From Actibacterium sp. XHP0104 (lineage in GTDB: Bacteria; Pseudomonadota; Alphaproteobacteria; Rhodobacterales; Rhodobacteraceae), in contig NZ_JAOWLE010000007.1 of the NCBI RefSeq assembly GCF_025751515.1, forward strand, positions 1 to 64,000: a DNA stretch of 64,000 bases, in the 5' to 3' direction. Every line of letters starts with the position of its first letter. The stretch's first letter is position 1. Of the stretch, positions 17,432 through 26,758 are shown in pieces. The notes under the pieces are model-generated. The model was not told the origin of the DNA, did not search any database, and saw only the letters and a program-made list of their open reading frames with translations. A program made the position numbers and the translations under genes.

Positions 17432-17803
17432 ATGCGTTATCTGACCGACCGTAAACGTGCCGTGGGCATGGGCGCCGCCCATAGCGGCACCGAGCATTTC
17501 TGGGGCATGACCGTCAGCGCCGTTGCCCTGCTGATCCTGGTGCCGCTGTTCGTGTTCACCTTTGGGCCGATGCTGGGCAAACCCCATGCCGAGGTTGTCG
17601 CCTATTTCGGCCGTCCGTTCCCCGCGATCGTTGCCGGGCTGACCCTGTGGGTCGGCTTCATGCACTTCAAGAACGGTATCCGCGTTGCCATCGAGGACTA
17701 TACCCATGGCATCAACCGCAAGATCTTTATCATCGGCGCGACCTGCCTGAGCTACGCCGCCGCCGCGACCGGCCTCTTCGCGCTGGCCCGCATCGCGCTG
17801 TAA
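17432..17803 (+). CDS. sdhD: Succinate dehydrogenase membrane anchor subunit
   Basis: 123 residues with three hydrophobic helices. The family start RYLTDRKRAVGMGAAHSGTEHFW is followed by HFKNGIRVAIEDYTHG, where the conserved His and Asp-Tyr contribute to heme b and ubiquinone binding. It starts 10 bases after sdhC, preceded by GAGGAGG. Confidence 0.96.
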   Translation: MRYLTDRKRAVGMGAAHSGTEHFWGMTVSAVALLILVPLFVFTFGPMLGKPHAEVVAYFGRPFPAIVAGLTLWVGFMHFKNGIRVAIEDYTHGINRKIFIIGATCLSYAAAATGLFALARIAL

Positions 17804-17818
17804 GGAGCACCAAGAACA

Positions 17819-19624
17819 ATGGCTGCATACGATTACGAAACGCACAACTATGACGTGGTGGTTGTGGGGGCCGGCGGCGCCGGTCTGCGCGCCACGCTGG
17901 GCATGGCCGAACAGGGCCTGCGCACCGCTTGTGTGACCAAGGTGTTCCCGACCCGCTCGCACACGGTTGCGGCACAGGGCGGCATCGCCGCGTCCCTGGG
18001 CAACATGGGCCCGGACAGCTGGCAGTGGCACATGTATGACACCGTCAAGGGCTCGGACTGGCTGGGCGATACCGACGCGATGGAATATCTGGCACGCGAG
18101 GCCCCCAAGGCCGTGTACGAGCTGGACCATTACGGCGTGCCGTTCTCGCGCACCGAAGAGGGCAAGATCTATCAGCGCCCGTTCGGTGGCCACACCACCG
18201 AATACGGTGAAGGCCCGCCGGTGCAGCGTACCTGCGCCGCCGCCGACCGCACCGGCCACGCCATCCTGCACACGCTGTATGGCCAGTCGCTGAAGAACAA
18301 CGCCGAATTCTACATTGAATATTTCGCCATCGACCTGCTGATGAGCGACGCCGGCGAATGCCAGGGCGTTCTGTGCTGGAAGCTGGACGATGGCACGTTC
18401 CACGTGTTCAACGCCAAGATGGTGGTTCTGGCCACCGGTGGTTACGGCCGCGCGTTCTTCTCGGCCACCTCGGCCCACACCTGCACCGGCGACGGTGGCG
18501 GCATGGTGGCCCGTGCCGGCCTGGCGCTGCAGGACATGGAGTTCGTTCAGTTCCACCCGACCGGCATCTACGGTTCGGGCTGTCTGATCACCGAGGGTGC
18601 CCGCGGTGAAGGCGGCTACCTGACCAACAGCGAAGGCGAGCGTTTCATGGAACGCTATGCGCCGACCTATAAAGACCTGGCGCCGCGCGACTATGTTTCG
18701 CGGTCGATGACCATGGAAATCCGCGAAGGCCGCGGCGTGGGTAAAGAGGGGGATCACATCCACCTGCACCTGAACCACCTGCCGCCGGAAACCCTGGCCG
18801 AGCGCCTGCCGGGCATTTCGGAAAGCGCCAAGATCTTTGCCGGTGTCGATGTGACCAAGGAGCCGATCCCGGTTCTGCCGACGGTTCACTACAACATGGG
18901 CGGTATCCCGACCAACTATTGGGGCGAGGTGCTGAACCCGACCGCCGCCGATGCCAATGCTGTCGTGCCCGGCCTGATGGCCGTGGGCGAGGCCGGCTGT
19001 GCCTCGGTGCACGGTGCCAACCGCCTGGGCTCGAACTCGCTGATCGACCTTGTGGTCTTTGGCCGCGCCGCCGCTATCCGCGCCGGCAAGGTTGTCGACG
19101 CCAGCACCCCGGTGCCGGTTGCGCCGCAAGCCCAGATCGACAAGGCCTTTGCCCGTTTCGACGACCTGCGCCATGCCAAGGGTGGCATCGCCACCGCCGA
19201 TCTGCGTCTTGAAATGCAAAAGACCATGCAGTCGGATGCCGCGGTGTTCCGTACCGACAAGACCCTGAAAGAGGGCGTCGAGAAGATGACGGCCATCGCC
19301 GCCAAGATGGACGATCTCAAGGTCACCGACACCTCGCTGGTCTGGAACAGCGACCTGATGGAAACGCTGGAACTGACCAACCTGATGCCGAACGCCCTGG
19401 CCACGATCTATGGTGCCGAGGCCCGTCACGAAAGCCGTGGCGCCCACGCGCACGAGGATTACCCGACGCGCGACGACAAGGAATGGCGCAAGCACACCAT
19501 TTCGCGTGTCGACGGCAACAAGGTCGAGCTCAGCTATCGCCCTGTGGTCGAAGCACCGCTGACCACCGAAGATCAGGGTGGCATCAGTCTGGCAAAAATC
19601 GCGCCCAAGGCGCGGACGTTCTGA
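17819..19624 (+). CDS. sdhA: Succinate dehydrogenase flavoprotein subunit
   Basis: 601 residues. Oxidises succinate to fumarate with covalently bound FAD. The FAD-binding GAGGAGLRA is at ~18-26. [14 protein letters not shown] contains the histidine that is flavinylated. [11 protein letters not shown] and the RGEGGYL region form the dicarboxylate site. The C-terminal [13 protein letters not shown] is typical. It lies between sdhD and sdhB with short gaps. Confidence 0.98.
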   Translation: MAAYDYETHNYDVVVVGAGGAGLRATLGMAEQGLRTACVTKVFPTRSHTVAAQGGIAASLGNMGPDSWQWHMYDTVKGSDWLGDTDAMEYLAREAPKAVYELDHYGVPFSRTEEGKIYQRPFGGHTTEYGEGPPVQRTCAAADRTGHAILHTLYGQSLKNNAEFYIEYFAIDLLMSDAGECQGVLCWKLDDGTFHVFNAKMVVLATGGYGRAFFSATSAHTCTGDGGGMVARAGLALQDMEFVQFHPTGIYGSGCLITEGARGEGGYLTNSEGERFMERYAPTYKDLAPRDYVSRSMTMEIREGRGVGKEGDHIHLHLNHLPPETLAERLPGISESAKIFAGVDVTKEPIPVLPTVHYNMGGIPTNYWGEVLNPTAADANAVVPGLMAVGEAGCASVHGANRLGSNSLIDLVVFGRAAAIRAGKVVDASTPVPVAPQAQIDKAFARFDDLRHAKGGIATADLRLEMQKTMQSDAAVFRTDKTLKEGVEKMTAIAAKMDDLKVTDTSLVWNSDLMETLELTNLMPNALATIYGAEARHESRGAHAHEDYPTRDDKEWRKHTISRVDGNKVELSYRPVVEAPLTTEDQGGISLAKIAPKARTF

Positions 19625-19634
19625 GGAGGCACAG

Positions 19635-20414
19635 ATGGTTCAGTTTACACTTCCGAAGAACTCGAAGGTCACGACCGGGAAAACCTGGCCCAAGCCCGAG
19701 GGCGCGACGAATGTGCGCGCGTTCCGGATCTATCGCTGGAACCCCGATGATGGTCAGAACCCCCGGGTTGATACCTATTTCGTCGATATGGACGATTGCG
19801 GGCCGATGGTTCTGGATGCGCTGATCTACATCAAGAACAAGGTCGACGCGACGCTGACCTTCCGCCGTTCGTGCCGCGAAGGCATCTGCGGCTCGTGCGC
19901 GATGAACATCGACGGCATCAACACGCTGGCCTGTATCTACGGCATGGACGAGATCAAGGGCGACGTGAAGATCTATCCGCTGCCGCATATGCCGGTGGTC
20001 AAGGACCTGATCCCCGACCTGACGCATTTCTATGCGCAGCACGCGTCGATCATGCCCTGGCTGGAAACCAAGACCAACCGGCCCGCGAAAGAGTGGCGCC
20101 AGTCGATCGAAGATCGCAAGAAGCTGGACGGCCTGTATGAGTGCGTCATGTGCGCCTCGTGCTCGACCTCGTGCCCCAGCTACTGGTGGAACGGCGACCG
20201 GTATCTCGGCCCCGCCGCGCTGCTGCACGCTTATCGCTGGATCATCGACTCGCGCGATGAGGCCACGGGCGAGCGTCTGGATAACCTCGAAGATCCGTTC
20301 AAGCTTTACCGCTGCCACACCATCATGAACTGCGCCAAGACCTGCCCGAAAGGTCTGAACCCGGCCAAGGCCATCGCGCAGATCAAGAAGATGATGGTCG
20401 AACGGACTGTCTGA
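19635..20414 (+). CDS. sdhB: Succinate dehydrogenase iron-sulfur subunit
   Basis: 259 residues. Carries electrons from FAD to quinone. [2Fe-2S] ligands: [14 protein letters not shown]. [4Fe-4S]: [16 protein letters not shown]. [3Fe-4S]: [17 protein letters not shown]. The frame extends into sdhA, but the ATG at 19635 follows GAGGAGG and gives the family N-terminus [12 protein letters not shown]. Last enzyme gene of sdhCDAB; a sulfotransferase-like gene begins 25 bases later with no clear terminator between. Confidence 0.98.
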   Translation: MVQFTLPKNSKVTTGKTWPKPEGATNVRAFRIYRWNPDDGQNPRVDTYFVDMDDCGPMVLDALIYIKNKVDATLTFRRSCREGICGSCAMNIDGINTLACIYGMDEIKGDVKIYPLPHMPVVKDLIPDLTHFYAQHASIMPWLETKTNRPAKEWRQSIEDRKKLDGLYECVMCASCSTSCPSYWWNGDRYLGPAALLHAYRWIIDSRDEATGERLDNLEDPFKLYRCHTIMNCAKTCPKGLNPAKAIAQIKKMMVERTV

Positions 20415-20420
20415 TCTGAT

Positions 20421-20453
20421 ACGAGGCGCGTCATAACCCATGGCGCGCCTCGT
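20421..20453 (+). promoter_or_regulatory. Hairpin enclosing the start codon of the gene after sdhB
   Basis: A perfect 10-bp stem ACGAGGCGCG / CGCGCCTCGT with a 13-base loop. The only Shine-Dalgarno-like GAGG is inside the 5' arm, and the ATG at 20440 is in the loop. No T tract follows, so it is not a normal terminator. It may limit translation of the downstream gene or protect the sdh mRNA end. Confidence 0.5.
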
Positions 20454-21240
20454 CATCCATTGTGGTCTGCACAAGGCCGGTTCGACCAGCATCCAGCATC
20501 TGCTGCGGGCGAACAAAAAAAACCTTCCCGGTAATGTTCTCTATGTCTCGCGTGGGCTGCCGCCCTTTACGGTGATGTTGCAGGCCTGTCGTGATTTTGA
20601 CCCCAAGCAGCAACAGGCGTTTCAGGCGCGTATCCAGAAAAGCCTGAGCGTGGCGCTGGAAATGGTGGGGCACCAGCCGGGCGATACGCTGATCCTGTCG
20701 TCCGAGGATTTCATGGGCACGATGCCCGCCACGCGGCAGGCGCGGCCGCTCTATTATCAGGCCCCGTCGGTTCTGCGCGCGATCGAGACCTCGGCCCGCG
20801 CGCTGGGCTATGAGGTCGAATTCGTGATCTGCCTGCGCGAGCGCGACAGCTGGCTGCGTAGCTGGCACAAGCATCAACTGCTGTGGCGGCCCAAGCCGAT
20901 CGCATGGGATGAGTTGATACAGCGCGAGTGGGTTCAGGACTATGACCCCGCCGCGCTGGTCGGCAAGATCCGCGAAAAGGTCACGGCACCGCTGCATGTG
21001 ATCCGGTTCGAGGATGAGGTGAAAACCCGGCTGGGGCCGGGCACGGGGGTGTTGCGCGTGGCCGGGTTGAACGCTGATCAACTGGCTGCCTTGCGCCCCG
21101 TTGCCGCGATGCAGCGCACACCGCGACCCTGGGTGTTCGACGTTGCCCGCTCGCCGTTGCTGCGGCTGTTGCCGGCGGGTTTGCGAACGCGGTTCAAGGT
21201 GTTGTTGGTGCGTCTTGATCGCTATCTGACAAGGGGATGA
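20440..21240 (+). CDS. Sulfotransferase-like P-loop protein downstream of sdhB
   Basis: 266 residues. VIHCGLHKAGSTSIQHLL near the N-terminus is a sulfotransferase-type phosphate-binding loop (HKxGSTSIQ). Later FVICLRERDSWLRSWHKHQL resembles the R...S...K segment of this fold. No signal peptide. The acceptor is unknown; proteins of this type often modify surface glycans, but nothing nearby is a glycan gene. The start codon lies in a strong hairpin. It probably shares the sdh transcript and is followed 1 base later by a small membrane protein gene. Confidence 0.7.
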   Translation: MARLVIHCGLHKAGSTSIQHLLRANKKNLPGNVLYVSRGLPPFTVMLQACRDFDPKQQQAFQARIQKSLSVALEMVGHQPGDTLILSSEDFMGTMPATRQARPLYYQAPSVLRAIETSARALGYEVEFVICLRERDSWLRSWHKHQLLWRPKPIAWDELIQREWVQDYDPAALVGKIREKVTAPLHVIRFEDEVKTRLGPGTGVLRVAGLNADQLAALRPVAAMQRTPRPWVFDVARSPLLRLLPAGLRTRFKVLLVRLDRYLTRG

Positions 21241-21241
21241 C

Positions 21242-21457
21242 ATGCCTTTGGTAATCGTGCTGTTCATCGCGACAGTGATCTTCATGTTTCTCTATCGCCG
21301 CTCGCACAGCCTTAGCCGCGACTGTCGTTGGCGCGCGCGCCGGCAACCCGGGCAGGACGTGACGCAGGAATATTATTGCGCCTCTTGCGGTGCCCTGTGG
21401 CACAGTGAGGACGGCAAGGCACCCACAGCCTGTCGCAAGCCCGAGGCCGAAAAATGA
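21242..21457 (+). CDS. Small membrane protein with Cys motif, unknown
   Basis: 71 residues. One N-terminal transmembrane helix (about 2-17, PLVIVLFIATVIFMFLY) is followed by a basic segment and a C-terminal CASCG plus a third cysteine, suggesting a small zinc knuckle. Not recognised as a named family. It begins 1 base after the preceding stop and overlaps the next gene by 4 bases, so it belongs to the same operon. Confidence 0.65.
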   Translation: MPLVIVLFIATVIFMFLYRRSHSLSRDCRWRARRQPGQDVTQEYYCASCGALWHSEDGKAPTACRKPEAEK

Positions 21458-22299
21458 CCCAAGCCCCCGATGACGCCGCCCGCCGCCGGGCCGTGCCGCC
21501 GGTGATCTGCTATCCCAATGATACGCTGCCGCAACCCGACCTGGCGCTGTATCAGCGGGCGCGGGCGACCGCGCAAAAGCTGGCGCAGGTGCTGGTGTCT
21601 CCGCGCCAGGCCGGGTGTTTCCGGGTCAGGGCGGGGCAGGTGTTTCGCATTTCCTGCCCCGAGGGCAGCCAGGTGGGTGACCTGAACCTGTGGAACGCGG
21701 ATGATCTGTCGGAAAGGTTCTTTTCCGGAAAAAGTCGCGCCCTGCATGGCAGCCACCTGGGCGTGGGTGACCGGATGTGGAGCAGCTTTCCCGCGCTGCG
21801 CCCGATGGCCACGATCATTGCCGACAGTCTGGGCTGGTATGGGGCCGATGAGTTCGGCGGGCGGGTGCATGACGTGATCGGCACGCGCTGCGATCCCTAC
21901 ACGCATCGCCTGTTGTCCGGCGGCGAGTATCACCATTGCTGCCATTCCAATCTGACCCGCGCGCTGGCGGCGGAAACAGGGCTAACGCTGGAACAGGCCG
22001 AGGGCCATGTGCATGACGTGCTGAACGTGTTCATGTGCACCGGTTTCACCCGCGACACGGGCCAGTATTTCATGAAGGCCAGCCCGGCGCGGGCAGGGGA
22101 TTTCATCGAGTTCTTTGCCGAGATCGACCTCTTGGGCGCGCTCAGCGCCTGCCCCGGCGGCGATTGCGGGGCCGAGCATTCGTCAGACGCGGCGCAGTGC
22201 CATCCTCTGTTGGTCGAGGTCTTTCAACCTGCCGAGGGCGCGCTGGACGGCTGGGTCAGCCCGCCGCCCAACGGCTATTCGCGCAGCCACGGCGCTTAG
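21454..22299 (+). CDS. DUF1989 (urea carboxylase-associated) family protein
   Basis: 281 residues. Family features include FRVRAGQVFRI, GSQVGDLNLWN, ADSLGWYG, HDVIGTRCDPYTH and HDVLNVFMCTGF, with conserved Cys/His. DUF1989 proteins accompany urea carboxylase or guanidine/amine degradation genes elsewhere, but no urea genes are seen here, so the role is open. Overlaps the small membrane protein gene by ATGA. Convergent with the aldo/keto reductase, overlapping its stop by 4 bases. Confidence 0.85.
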   Translation: MTQAPDDAARRRAVPPVICYPNDTLPQPDLALYQRARATAQKLAQVLVSPRQAGCFRVRAGQVFRISCPEGSQVGDLNLWNADDLSERFFSGKSRALHGSHLGVGDRMWSSFPALRPMATIIADSLGWYGADEFGGRVHDVIGTRCDPYTHRLLSGGEYHHCCHSNLTRALAAETGLTLEQAEGHVHDVLNVFMCTGFTRDTGQYFMKASPARAGDFIEFFAEIDLLGALSACPGGDCGAEHSSDAAQCHPLLVEVFQPAEGALDGWVSPPPNGYSRSHGA

Positions 22300-23279
22300 C
22301 CGAACTGCTCGATGCCAATACTTTGCGCATAGCTATAGCGCCCGCCATGGGCAAAGCCCTTGGGCAAGAGGCGCGCAATCTCGGCGCGGTCGTCATCCGA
22401 CAGGGTGATCTGGTCGGCCTGCAGCCATTCCAGCAGATGCGCGGCGGTGCGAGTGCCGGGAATGGGAATGTGGTTTTCGCCCTGATCCAGCACCCAGGCC
22501 AGCGCGCCGGCAGAGGTGCTCCAGCCCTTGCCATGGCAGAACCGGCGGAACCCCTCGATGGCCTTGGCGTTGTAATCCCAGTTCGGGCGCTGAAAGCGCG
22601 GGTTGGAATGGCGGAAGTCCTTTTCGGCGATCTGTTCGGGGGTGATCGAGCGTTCGCCGAACATGCCGCGCGCCAGCGGTGAAAAGGCGACAAAGGCGAT
22701 GCCCAGTTCAGCGCAGGTCTCGGTCAGCCCCATTTCAGGCACGCGGGTCCAAAGCGAATATTCGTTCTGCACAGCGGTCAGCGGCGTCACCTTATGGGCG
22801 CGGCGCACTGTGCCGGGGGCGACCTCGGACAGGCCCCAGCCGCCGATCAGCCCTTCGTCGATCAGGCGGCCCATGGTCTCGGCCACCTCTTCGACGGGGC
22901 GTTCGGCCTCGCGGCGGTGGATGTAATACAGCTCGACCCGGTCGCGGTTCAGCCTTTCCAGCGAGCTTTCCAGTTCAGCCCGGATATAGTCGGCTTGGTT
23001 GCTGAAACTGCGCGGCGGGCCGGCGACGATGCCGACCTTTGTGGCCAGCGAGATCTGCGCACCGGTTTCACGCAGGAACCGCCCGACAATATGTTCGGAC
23101 CGGCCCATGCCATAGATATTGGCGGTGTCAAAGAAATCGATGCCCGCGTCCACGGCGGCCTGCATGCATTCCATCGACACATCATCATCGGCGCGGCCAA
23201 AGAAACCGGCGAAACTCATACAGCCCAGACCGATCTGTGAAACCATGGGGCCATTGGCGCCAAGCTGGCGTTTTTTCAT
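22296..23279 (-). CDS. Aldo/keto reductase
   Basis: 327 residues, TIM-barrel NADPH-dependent oxidoreductase. Catalytic signature FDTANIYGMGRSE (Asp and Tyr), then SLATKVG (Lys), YYIHRREAERPVEE (His), and the C-terminal cofactor segment HIPIPGTRTAAHLLE. Resembles the YajO/Tas-like aldo/keto reductases of broad substrate range; the natural substrate is unknown. It lies 24 bases behind deoD on the same strand, so they may be co-transcribed. Confidence 0.92.
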   Translation of the reverse strand: MKKRQLGANGPMVSQIGLGCMSFAGFFGRADDDVSMECMQAAVDAGIDFFDTANIYGMGRSEHIVGRFLRETGAQISLATKVGIVAGPPRSFSNQADYIRAELESSLERLNRDRVELYYIHRREAERPVEEVAETMGRLIDEGLIGGWGLSEVAPGTVRRAHKVTPLTAVQNEYSLWTRVPEMGLTETCAELGIAFVAFSPLARGMFGERSITPEQIAEKDFRHSNPRFQRPNWDYNAKAIEGFRRFCHGKGWSTSAGALAWVLDQGENHIPIPGTRTAAHLLEWLQADQITLSDDDRAEIARLLPKGFAHGGRYSYAQSIGIEQFG

Positions 23280-23303
23280 CTTCTCTCTCCGTTTGGTCCG
23301 GGG

Positions 23304-24008
23304 TCAGGAAAAGGCGGCGGTCAGGGCGATCTCGACCATGTCGCCAAAGCTTTGTTCGCGCTCAGAACTGGGCAGGGCCTTGCCGGTCAGCAGGTGGTCG
23401 GACACGGTCAGCACCGCCAGCGCGCGGCGATTATGACGGGCGGCAAGGTTGTACAGCTCGGCGGCCTCCATCTCGACGGCCAGAACACCGTGGCGGGTCA
23501 GCTGTTCGTTCAGGTCGGGGCGTTCGTCATAGAACACGTCCGACGAATAGATGCCGCCGACATGGGTGGTGACGCCCTTGTCTTGCGCGGCCTTGTGGGC
23601 GGCGGACAGCAGGGCGAAATCGGCGCAGGGGGCAAAGTTCAACTCGCGGAATATGCCGCGCGACGGGGTTGATATGCTGGATGCTGTCTGCGCCAGGATC
23701 ACGTCGCGCAGCCCCACCTGTGGCTGCATCGCGCCGCATGACCCGATGCGGATCAGCGTCTGTGCGCCAAAGTCGCGGATCAACTCATTGGCATAGATCG
23801 ACAGGCTGGGCATACCCATGCCCGAGCCGTGGATCGTGACCGAATGGCCGCGCCAGGTGCCGGTATAGCCCAGCATGCCCCGCACCTGGTTGATGCAGCG
23901 CGGATTGTCCAGAAAGGTCTCGGCCGCCCATTTGGCGCGATAGGGGTCGCCCGGCAGCAGCACGGTATCGGCAATTTCGCCCGGCTTGGCGCCAATATGG
24001 ATGGTCAT
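23304..24008 (-). CDS. deoD: Purine-nucleoside phosphorylase, hexameric DeoD type
   Basis: 234 residues. Splits purine (deoxy)nucleosides with phosphate to free base and (deoxy)ribose-1-phosphate. Start [26 protein letters not shown] holds the phosphate-site residues (His4, Gly20, Arg24). GSCGAMQP contributes to the active site; VEMEAAELY binds ribose; the catalytic Asp is in [12 protein letters not shown]-type importer at 32.4-37.2 kb could supply nucleosides, though it is not adjacent. Confidence 0.95.
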   Translation of the reverse strand: MTIHIGAKPGEIADTVLLPGDPYRAKWAAETFLDNPRCINQVRGMLGYTGTWRGHSVTIHGSGMGMPSLSIYANELIRDFGAQTLIRIGSCGAMQPQVGLRDVILAQTASSISTPSRGIFRELNFAPCADFALLSAAHKAAQDKGVTTHVGGIYSSDVFYDERPDLNEQLTRHGVLAVEMEAAELYNLAARHNRRALAVLTVSDHLLTGKALPSSEREQSFGDMVEIALTAAFS

Positions 24009-24087
24009 GGCTGGTCTCCGCTGTTTATGCGGAAACTATAGTCGGCTGCGCAGGGATTGGCGATGCAATCCCTGCGAAACCGTTGGG

Positions 24088-24387
24088 TCAGATTTCCAGA
24101 TCTTCGATCTTTTTGCCAGCGTCGAGATGGGCAACCACCCACAGAGGCTTGCGGCCGCGACCTGACCAGGTTTGGTCAGGGTTTTCGGGGTTGCGGTATT
24201 TCGGGGCGACAGGGGCCGAGGCACCGGTCAGTTCCGCCAGCGAGAAGCCGTGTTCGCGCGCGGCGGCCTCGACTGCGGCCAGGGCGCTGGCGCGCTCGCG
24301 CTGGGCCAAGGTCTTTTCGGCCTTGTCGATTTCCTTGCGCAGGGCTTGCAGTTCGGCGCGGCTCATCGCGTTGAGGTCGATTTTCAT
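24088..24387 (-). CDS. H-NS family nucleoid protein, HvrA-like
   Basis: 99 residues. An N-terminal coiled-coil (about 5-50, rich in Leu/Glu/Arg/Ala) for oligomerisation is followed by the C-terminal DNA-binding motif KYRNPENPDQTWSGRGRKPLWV (core TWSGRGRKP). Rhodobacter HvrA/Spb are homologues acting on photosynthesis and nitrogen genes. Its upstream region is unusually AT-rich and carries a perfect 19-bp palindrome. Confidence 0.92.
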   Translation of the reverse strand: MKIDLNAMSRAELQALRKEIDKAEKTLAQRERASALAAVEAAAREHGFSLAELTGASAPVAPKYRNPENPDQTWSGRGRKPLWVVAHLDAGKKIEDLEI

Positions 24388-24477
24388 TATTATCCTCCAT
24401 TATCCTGACGCTGAGGAATGCGATCTATGAGAAAAATTCAAGATGTTTCGGGAAAACAGATTTAAATACCGGGCGTT

Positions 24478-24496
24478 ACTCAATTCTGAATTGAGT
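24478..24496. promoter_or_regulatory. 19-bp palindrome upstream of the H-NS-like gene
   Basis: ACTCAATTC-T-GAATTGAGT, a perfect inverted repeat with 9-bp arms and a single central base, inside an AT-rich 187-base region between the H-NS-like gene and the ecm terminator. It lies about 90 bp upstream of the H-NS-like start. The binding factor is unknown. Confidence 0.45.
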
Positions 24497-24521
24497 TATT
24501 AAGTCTCGGGACGCCTATTAA

Positions 24522-24552
24522 TAAAAAAGGAGCCCAAAACATGGGCTCCTTC
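24522..24552 (-). terminator. Rho-independent terminator after ecm
   Basis: Read on the minus strand, AAGGAGCCCA and TGGGCTCCTT form a 9-10-bp stem with a 5-base loop, followed by a run of six T residues. It begins 23 bases beyond the ecm stop. Confidence 0.9.
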
Positions 24553-24574
24553 ATTTCAATTATGTCGGCTTTTC

Positions 24575-26542
24575 TTATTCAGCCGCGACCGGCGAGGGGT
24601 CAACCAGGCCGACGATATCGAACATGATGCGGTTCAGCTCGAAATCCTTGGGGGTGTAGACCTTGGCCACGCCCATCGCCAGCAGGCGCTTGGCGTCTTC
24701 GTCGGGGATGATGCCGCCGACCACGACCGGGATATGGCCCAGGCCCTCGGAGGTCATGCGCTTCATCAGATCCTCGAGCAGGGGAATGTGGCTGCCCGAC
24801 AGGATCGACAGGCCGACCACATGCACGTCTTCCTCGCGCGCGGCGTTGACGATTTCCTCGGGCGTCAGGCGGATGCCTTCATAGCTGATATCCATGCCGC
24901 AATCGCGGGCGCGGGCGGCGATTTGCTCGGCGCCGTTGGAATGGCCATCAAGGCCCGGCTTGCCGACCAGGAATTTCAGGCGGCGGCCCAGTTTGGTCGA
25001 TACGGCGTCGACCTGGCTACGGATGTCTTCCAGACCTTCGGTGCGGTTCGAGGGGTTCTTGGACACGCCGGTCGGGCCGCGATACTGGCCGAAGGCGGCA
25101 CGCACCATGTCGCCCCATTCGCCGGTGGTGGCGCCGGCCTTGGCGGCCTCGATCGAGGGGATCATGATGTTGGTGCCGGTCTTGGCGGCTTCGCGCACCT
25201 TGGCCAGCGCGGCCTGCACGGCGGCTTCGTCGCGGCTTTCGCGCCAGGCGTTCAGGCGGCCGACCTGATCGGCCTCGGCCTGCGGATCGGCGACCATGAT
25301 CGCCTCGTCGCCGGCGGTCAGCGGGCTTTCCTCGGCTTCGGTCCATTTGTTCACGCCAACCACGATGGTATCGCCGCCTTCGATGCGCGAGATACGCTCG
25401 GCGTTGGTCTCGACCAGGCGCGATTTCATGTATTCGATGTTCTCGATGGCGCCGCCCATGCTGTCGATCTGGGCCAGCTCGGCACGGGCGCCGTCCTTCA
25501 GGGCCTCGACCTTGCGGGTGATCGCGGGGTTGCCGTCGAACAGGTCGTCATATTCCAGCAGGTCGGTCTCATAGGCCAGGATCTGCTGCATGCGCAGCGA
25601 CCACTGCTGATCCCACGGGCGGGGCAGGCCAAGCGCCTCGTTCCAGGCGGGCAGCTGCACGGCGCGGGCGCGGGCGTTTTTCGACAGGGTCACGGCCAGC
25701 ATCTCGATCAGGATGCGGTAGACGTTGTTTTCGGGCTGCTGCTCGGTCAGGCCCAGGCTGTTGACCTGCACGCCGTAACGGAAGCGCCGCATTTTCGGAT
25801 CGGTGATGCCATAGCGCTCGGTTGTGATTTCATCCCACAGCTCGACAAAGGCGCGCATCTTGCACATCTCGGTCACGAAGCGGATGCCGGCGTTCACGAA
25901 GAACGAGATCCGGCCGACCATTTCCGGGAAGGCCTCTGCCGGCACCTTGGTTTTCAGGTCGTCCAGCACGGCGATGGCGGTGGCCAGCGCAAAGGCCAGT
26001 TCCTGCTCGGGCGTCGCGCCGGCCTCTTGCAGGTGATAGGAACACACGTTCATCGGGTTCCATTTCGGCAGATGCTCGCGGGTATAGGCGGCCACGTCGG
26101 TAATCATCCGCAGGCTGGGCTTGGGCGGGCAGATATAGGTGCCGCGCGACAGGTATTCCTTGATGATGTCGTTCTGCACGGTGCCTTGCAGTTGCGAGAC
26201 ATCGGCGCCCTGTTCCTCGGCCACGGCGATATACAGCGACAGCAGCCAGGGCGCGGTCGCGTTGATCGTCATCGAGGTGTTCATCTGCTCCAGCGGGATC
26301 TGGTCGAACAGCGCGCGCATGTCGCCCAGATGGCAGACCGGCACCCCCACTTTGCCGACCTCGCCCCGCGACAGTTCGTGATCGCTGTCATAGCCCGTCT
26401 GGGTCGGCAGGTCGAAGGCCACCGACAGGCCCGTCTGCCCCTTGGACAGGTTGGTGCGATACAGCGCGTTCGAGGCCTTGGCCGTCGAATGGCCAGCATA
26501 TGTGCGGAACAGCCAGGGGCGGTCTTTTTTCATATCGGTCAT
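24575..26542 (-). CDS. ecm: Ethylmalonyl-CoA mutase (coenzyme B12-dependent)
   Basis: 655 residues, single-chain mutase shorter than methylmalonyl-CoA mutase. It converts (2R)-ethylmalonyl-CoA to methylsuccinyl-CoA in the EMC pathway. The N-terminal TIM-barrel has SVAFDLPTQTGYDSDHE (substrate region). The C-terminal B12 domain has GLDGHSNGAEQ (DxHxxG, with the histidine that coordinates cobalt), SILSGSH and VVVGGIIPDEDA. Also known as MeaA. It is divergent from ccr, which makes its substrate; the 292-base shared region has TTGCAA-type repeats. Confidence 0.95.
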   Translation of the reverse strand: MTDMKKDRPWLFRTYAGHSTAKASNALYRTNLSKGQTGLSVAFDLPTQTGYDSDHELSRGEVGKVGVPVCHLGDMRALFDQIPLEQMNTSMTINATAPWLLSLYIAVAEEQGADVSQLQGTVQNDIIKEYLSRGTYICPPKPSLRMITDVAAYTREHLPKWNPMNVCSYHLQEAGATPEQELAFALATAIAVLDDLKTKVPAEAFPEMVGRISFFVNAGIRFVTEMCKMRAFVELWDEITTERYGITDPKMRRFRYGVQVNSLGLTEQQPENNVYRILIEMLAVTLSKNARARAVQLPAWNEALGLPRPWDQQWSLRMQQILAYETDLLEYDDLFDGNPAITRKVEALKDGARAELAQIDSMGGAIENIEYMKSRLVETNAERISRIEGGDTIVVGVNKWTEAEESPLTAGDEAIMVADPQAEADQVGRLNAWRESRDEAAVQAALAKVREAAKTGTNIMIPSIEAAKAGATTGEWGDMVRAAFGQYRGPTGVSKNPSNRTEGLEDIRSQVDAVSTKLGRRLKFLVGKPGLDGHSNGAEQIAARARDCGMDISYEGIRLTPEEIVNAAREEDVHVVGLSILSGSHIPLLEDLMKRMTSEGLGHIPVVVGGIIPDEDAKRLLAMGVAKVYTPKDFELNRIMFDIVGLVDPSPVAAE

Positions 26543-26742
26543 GGAGGGGTCTCGTGAATCAGGGTCGGTAATTTTGTTTCGTTCGGGTCGTGATACTTAA
26601 AATATTATGCCAATGTCAATTCGCTGCGACGCGGCGGCGCAGTGCAAGTGCAGAGAGGTGGGTATACTGGGCTTATATGGGTGTAAATGCGGGCATTGCA
26701 GATTCGGCGGGACATAAAATTACAAAATAGGTGATCAGGCGG

Positions 26743-26758
26743 TTGCAATGTTGCGCAA
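26743..26758. promoter_or_regulatory. TTGCAATG-TTGCGCAA element in the ecm/ccr divergent region
   Basis: TTGCAA (26743-26748) followed by TTGCGCAA (26751-26758), about 80 bp before ccr. TTGCGCAA also precedes mcl2. It differs from the GCAA-N5-TTGC sites by a 2-base spacing between half-sites. The rest of the 292-base region between ecm and ccr holds AT-rich stretches and no open gene. Confidence 0.42.

Noticed and set aside
17402-19495. 697-codon open frame antisense to sdhA
   Set aside because: Mirror frame of a highly expressed gene with strong codon bias; no start signal or family similarity.
24734-26557. 607-codon open frame antisense to ecm
   Set aside because: Composition is typical of antisense shadow; ecm on the other strand is unambiguous.
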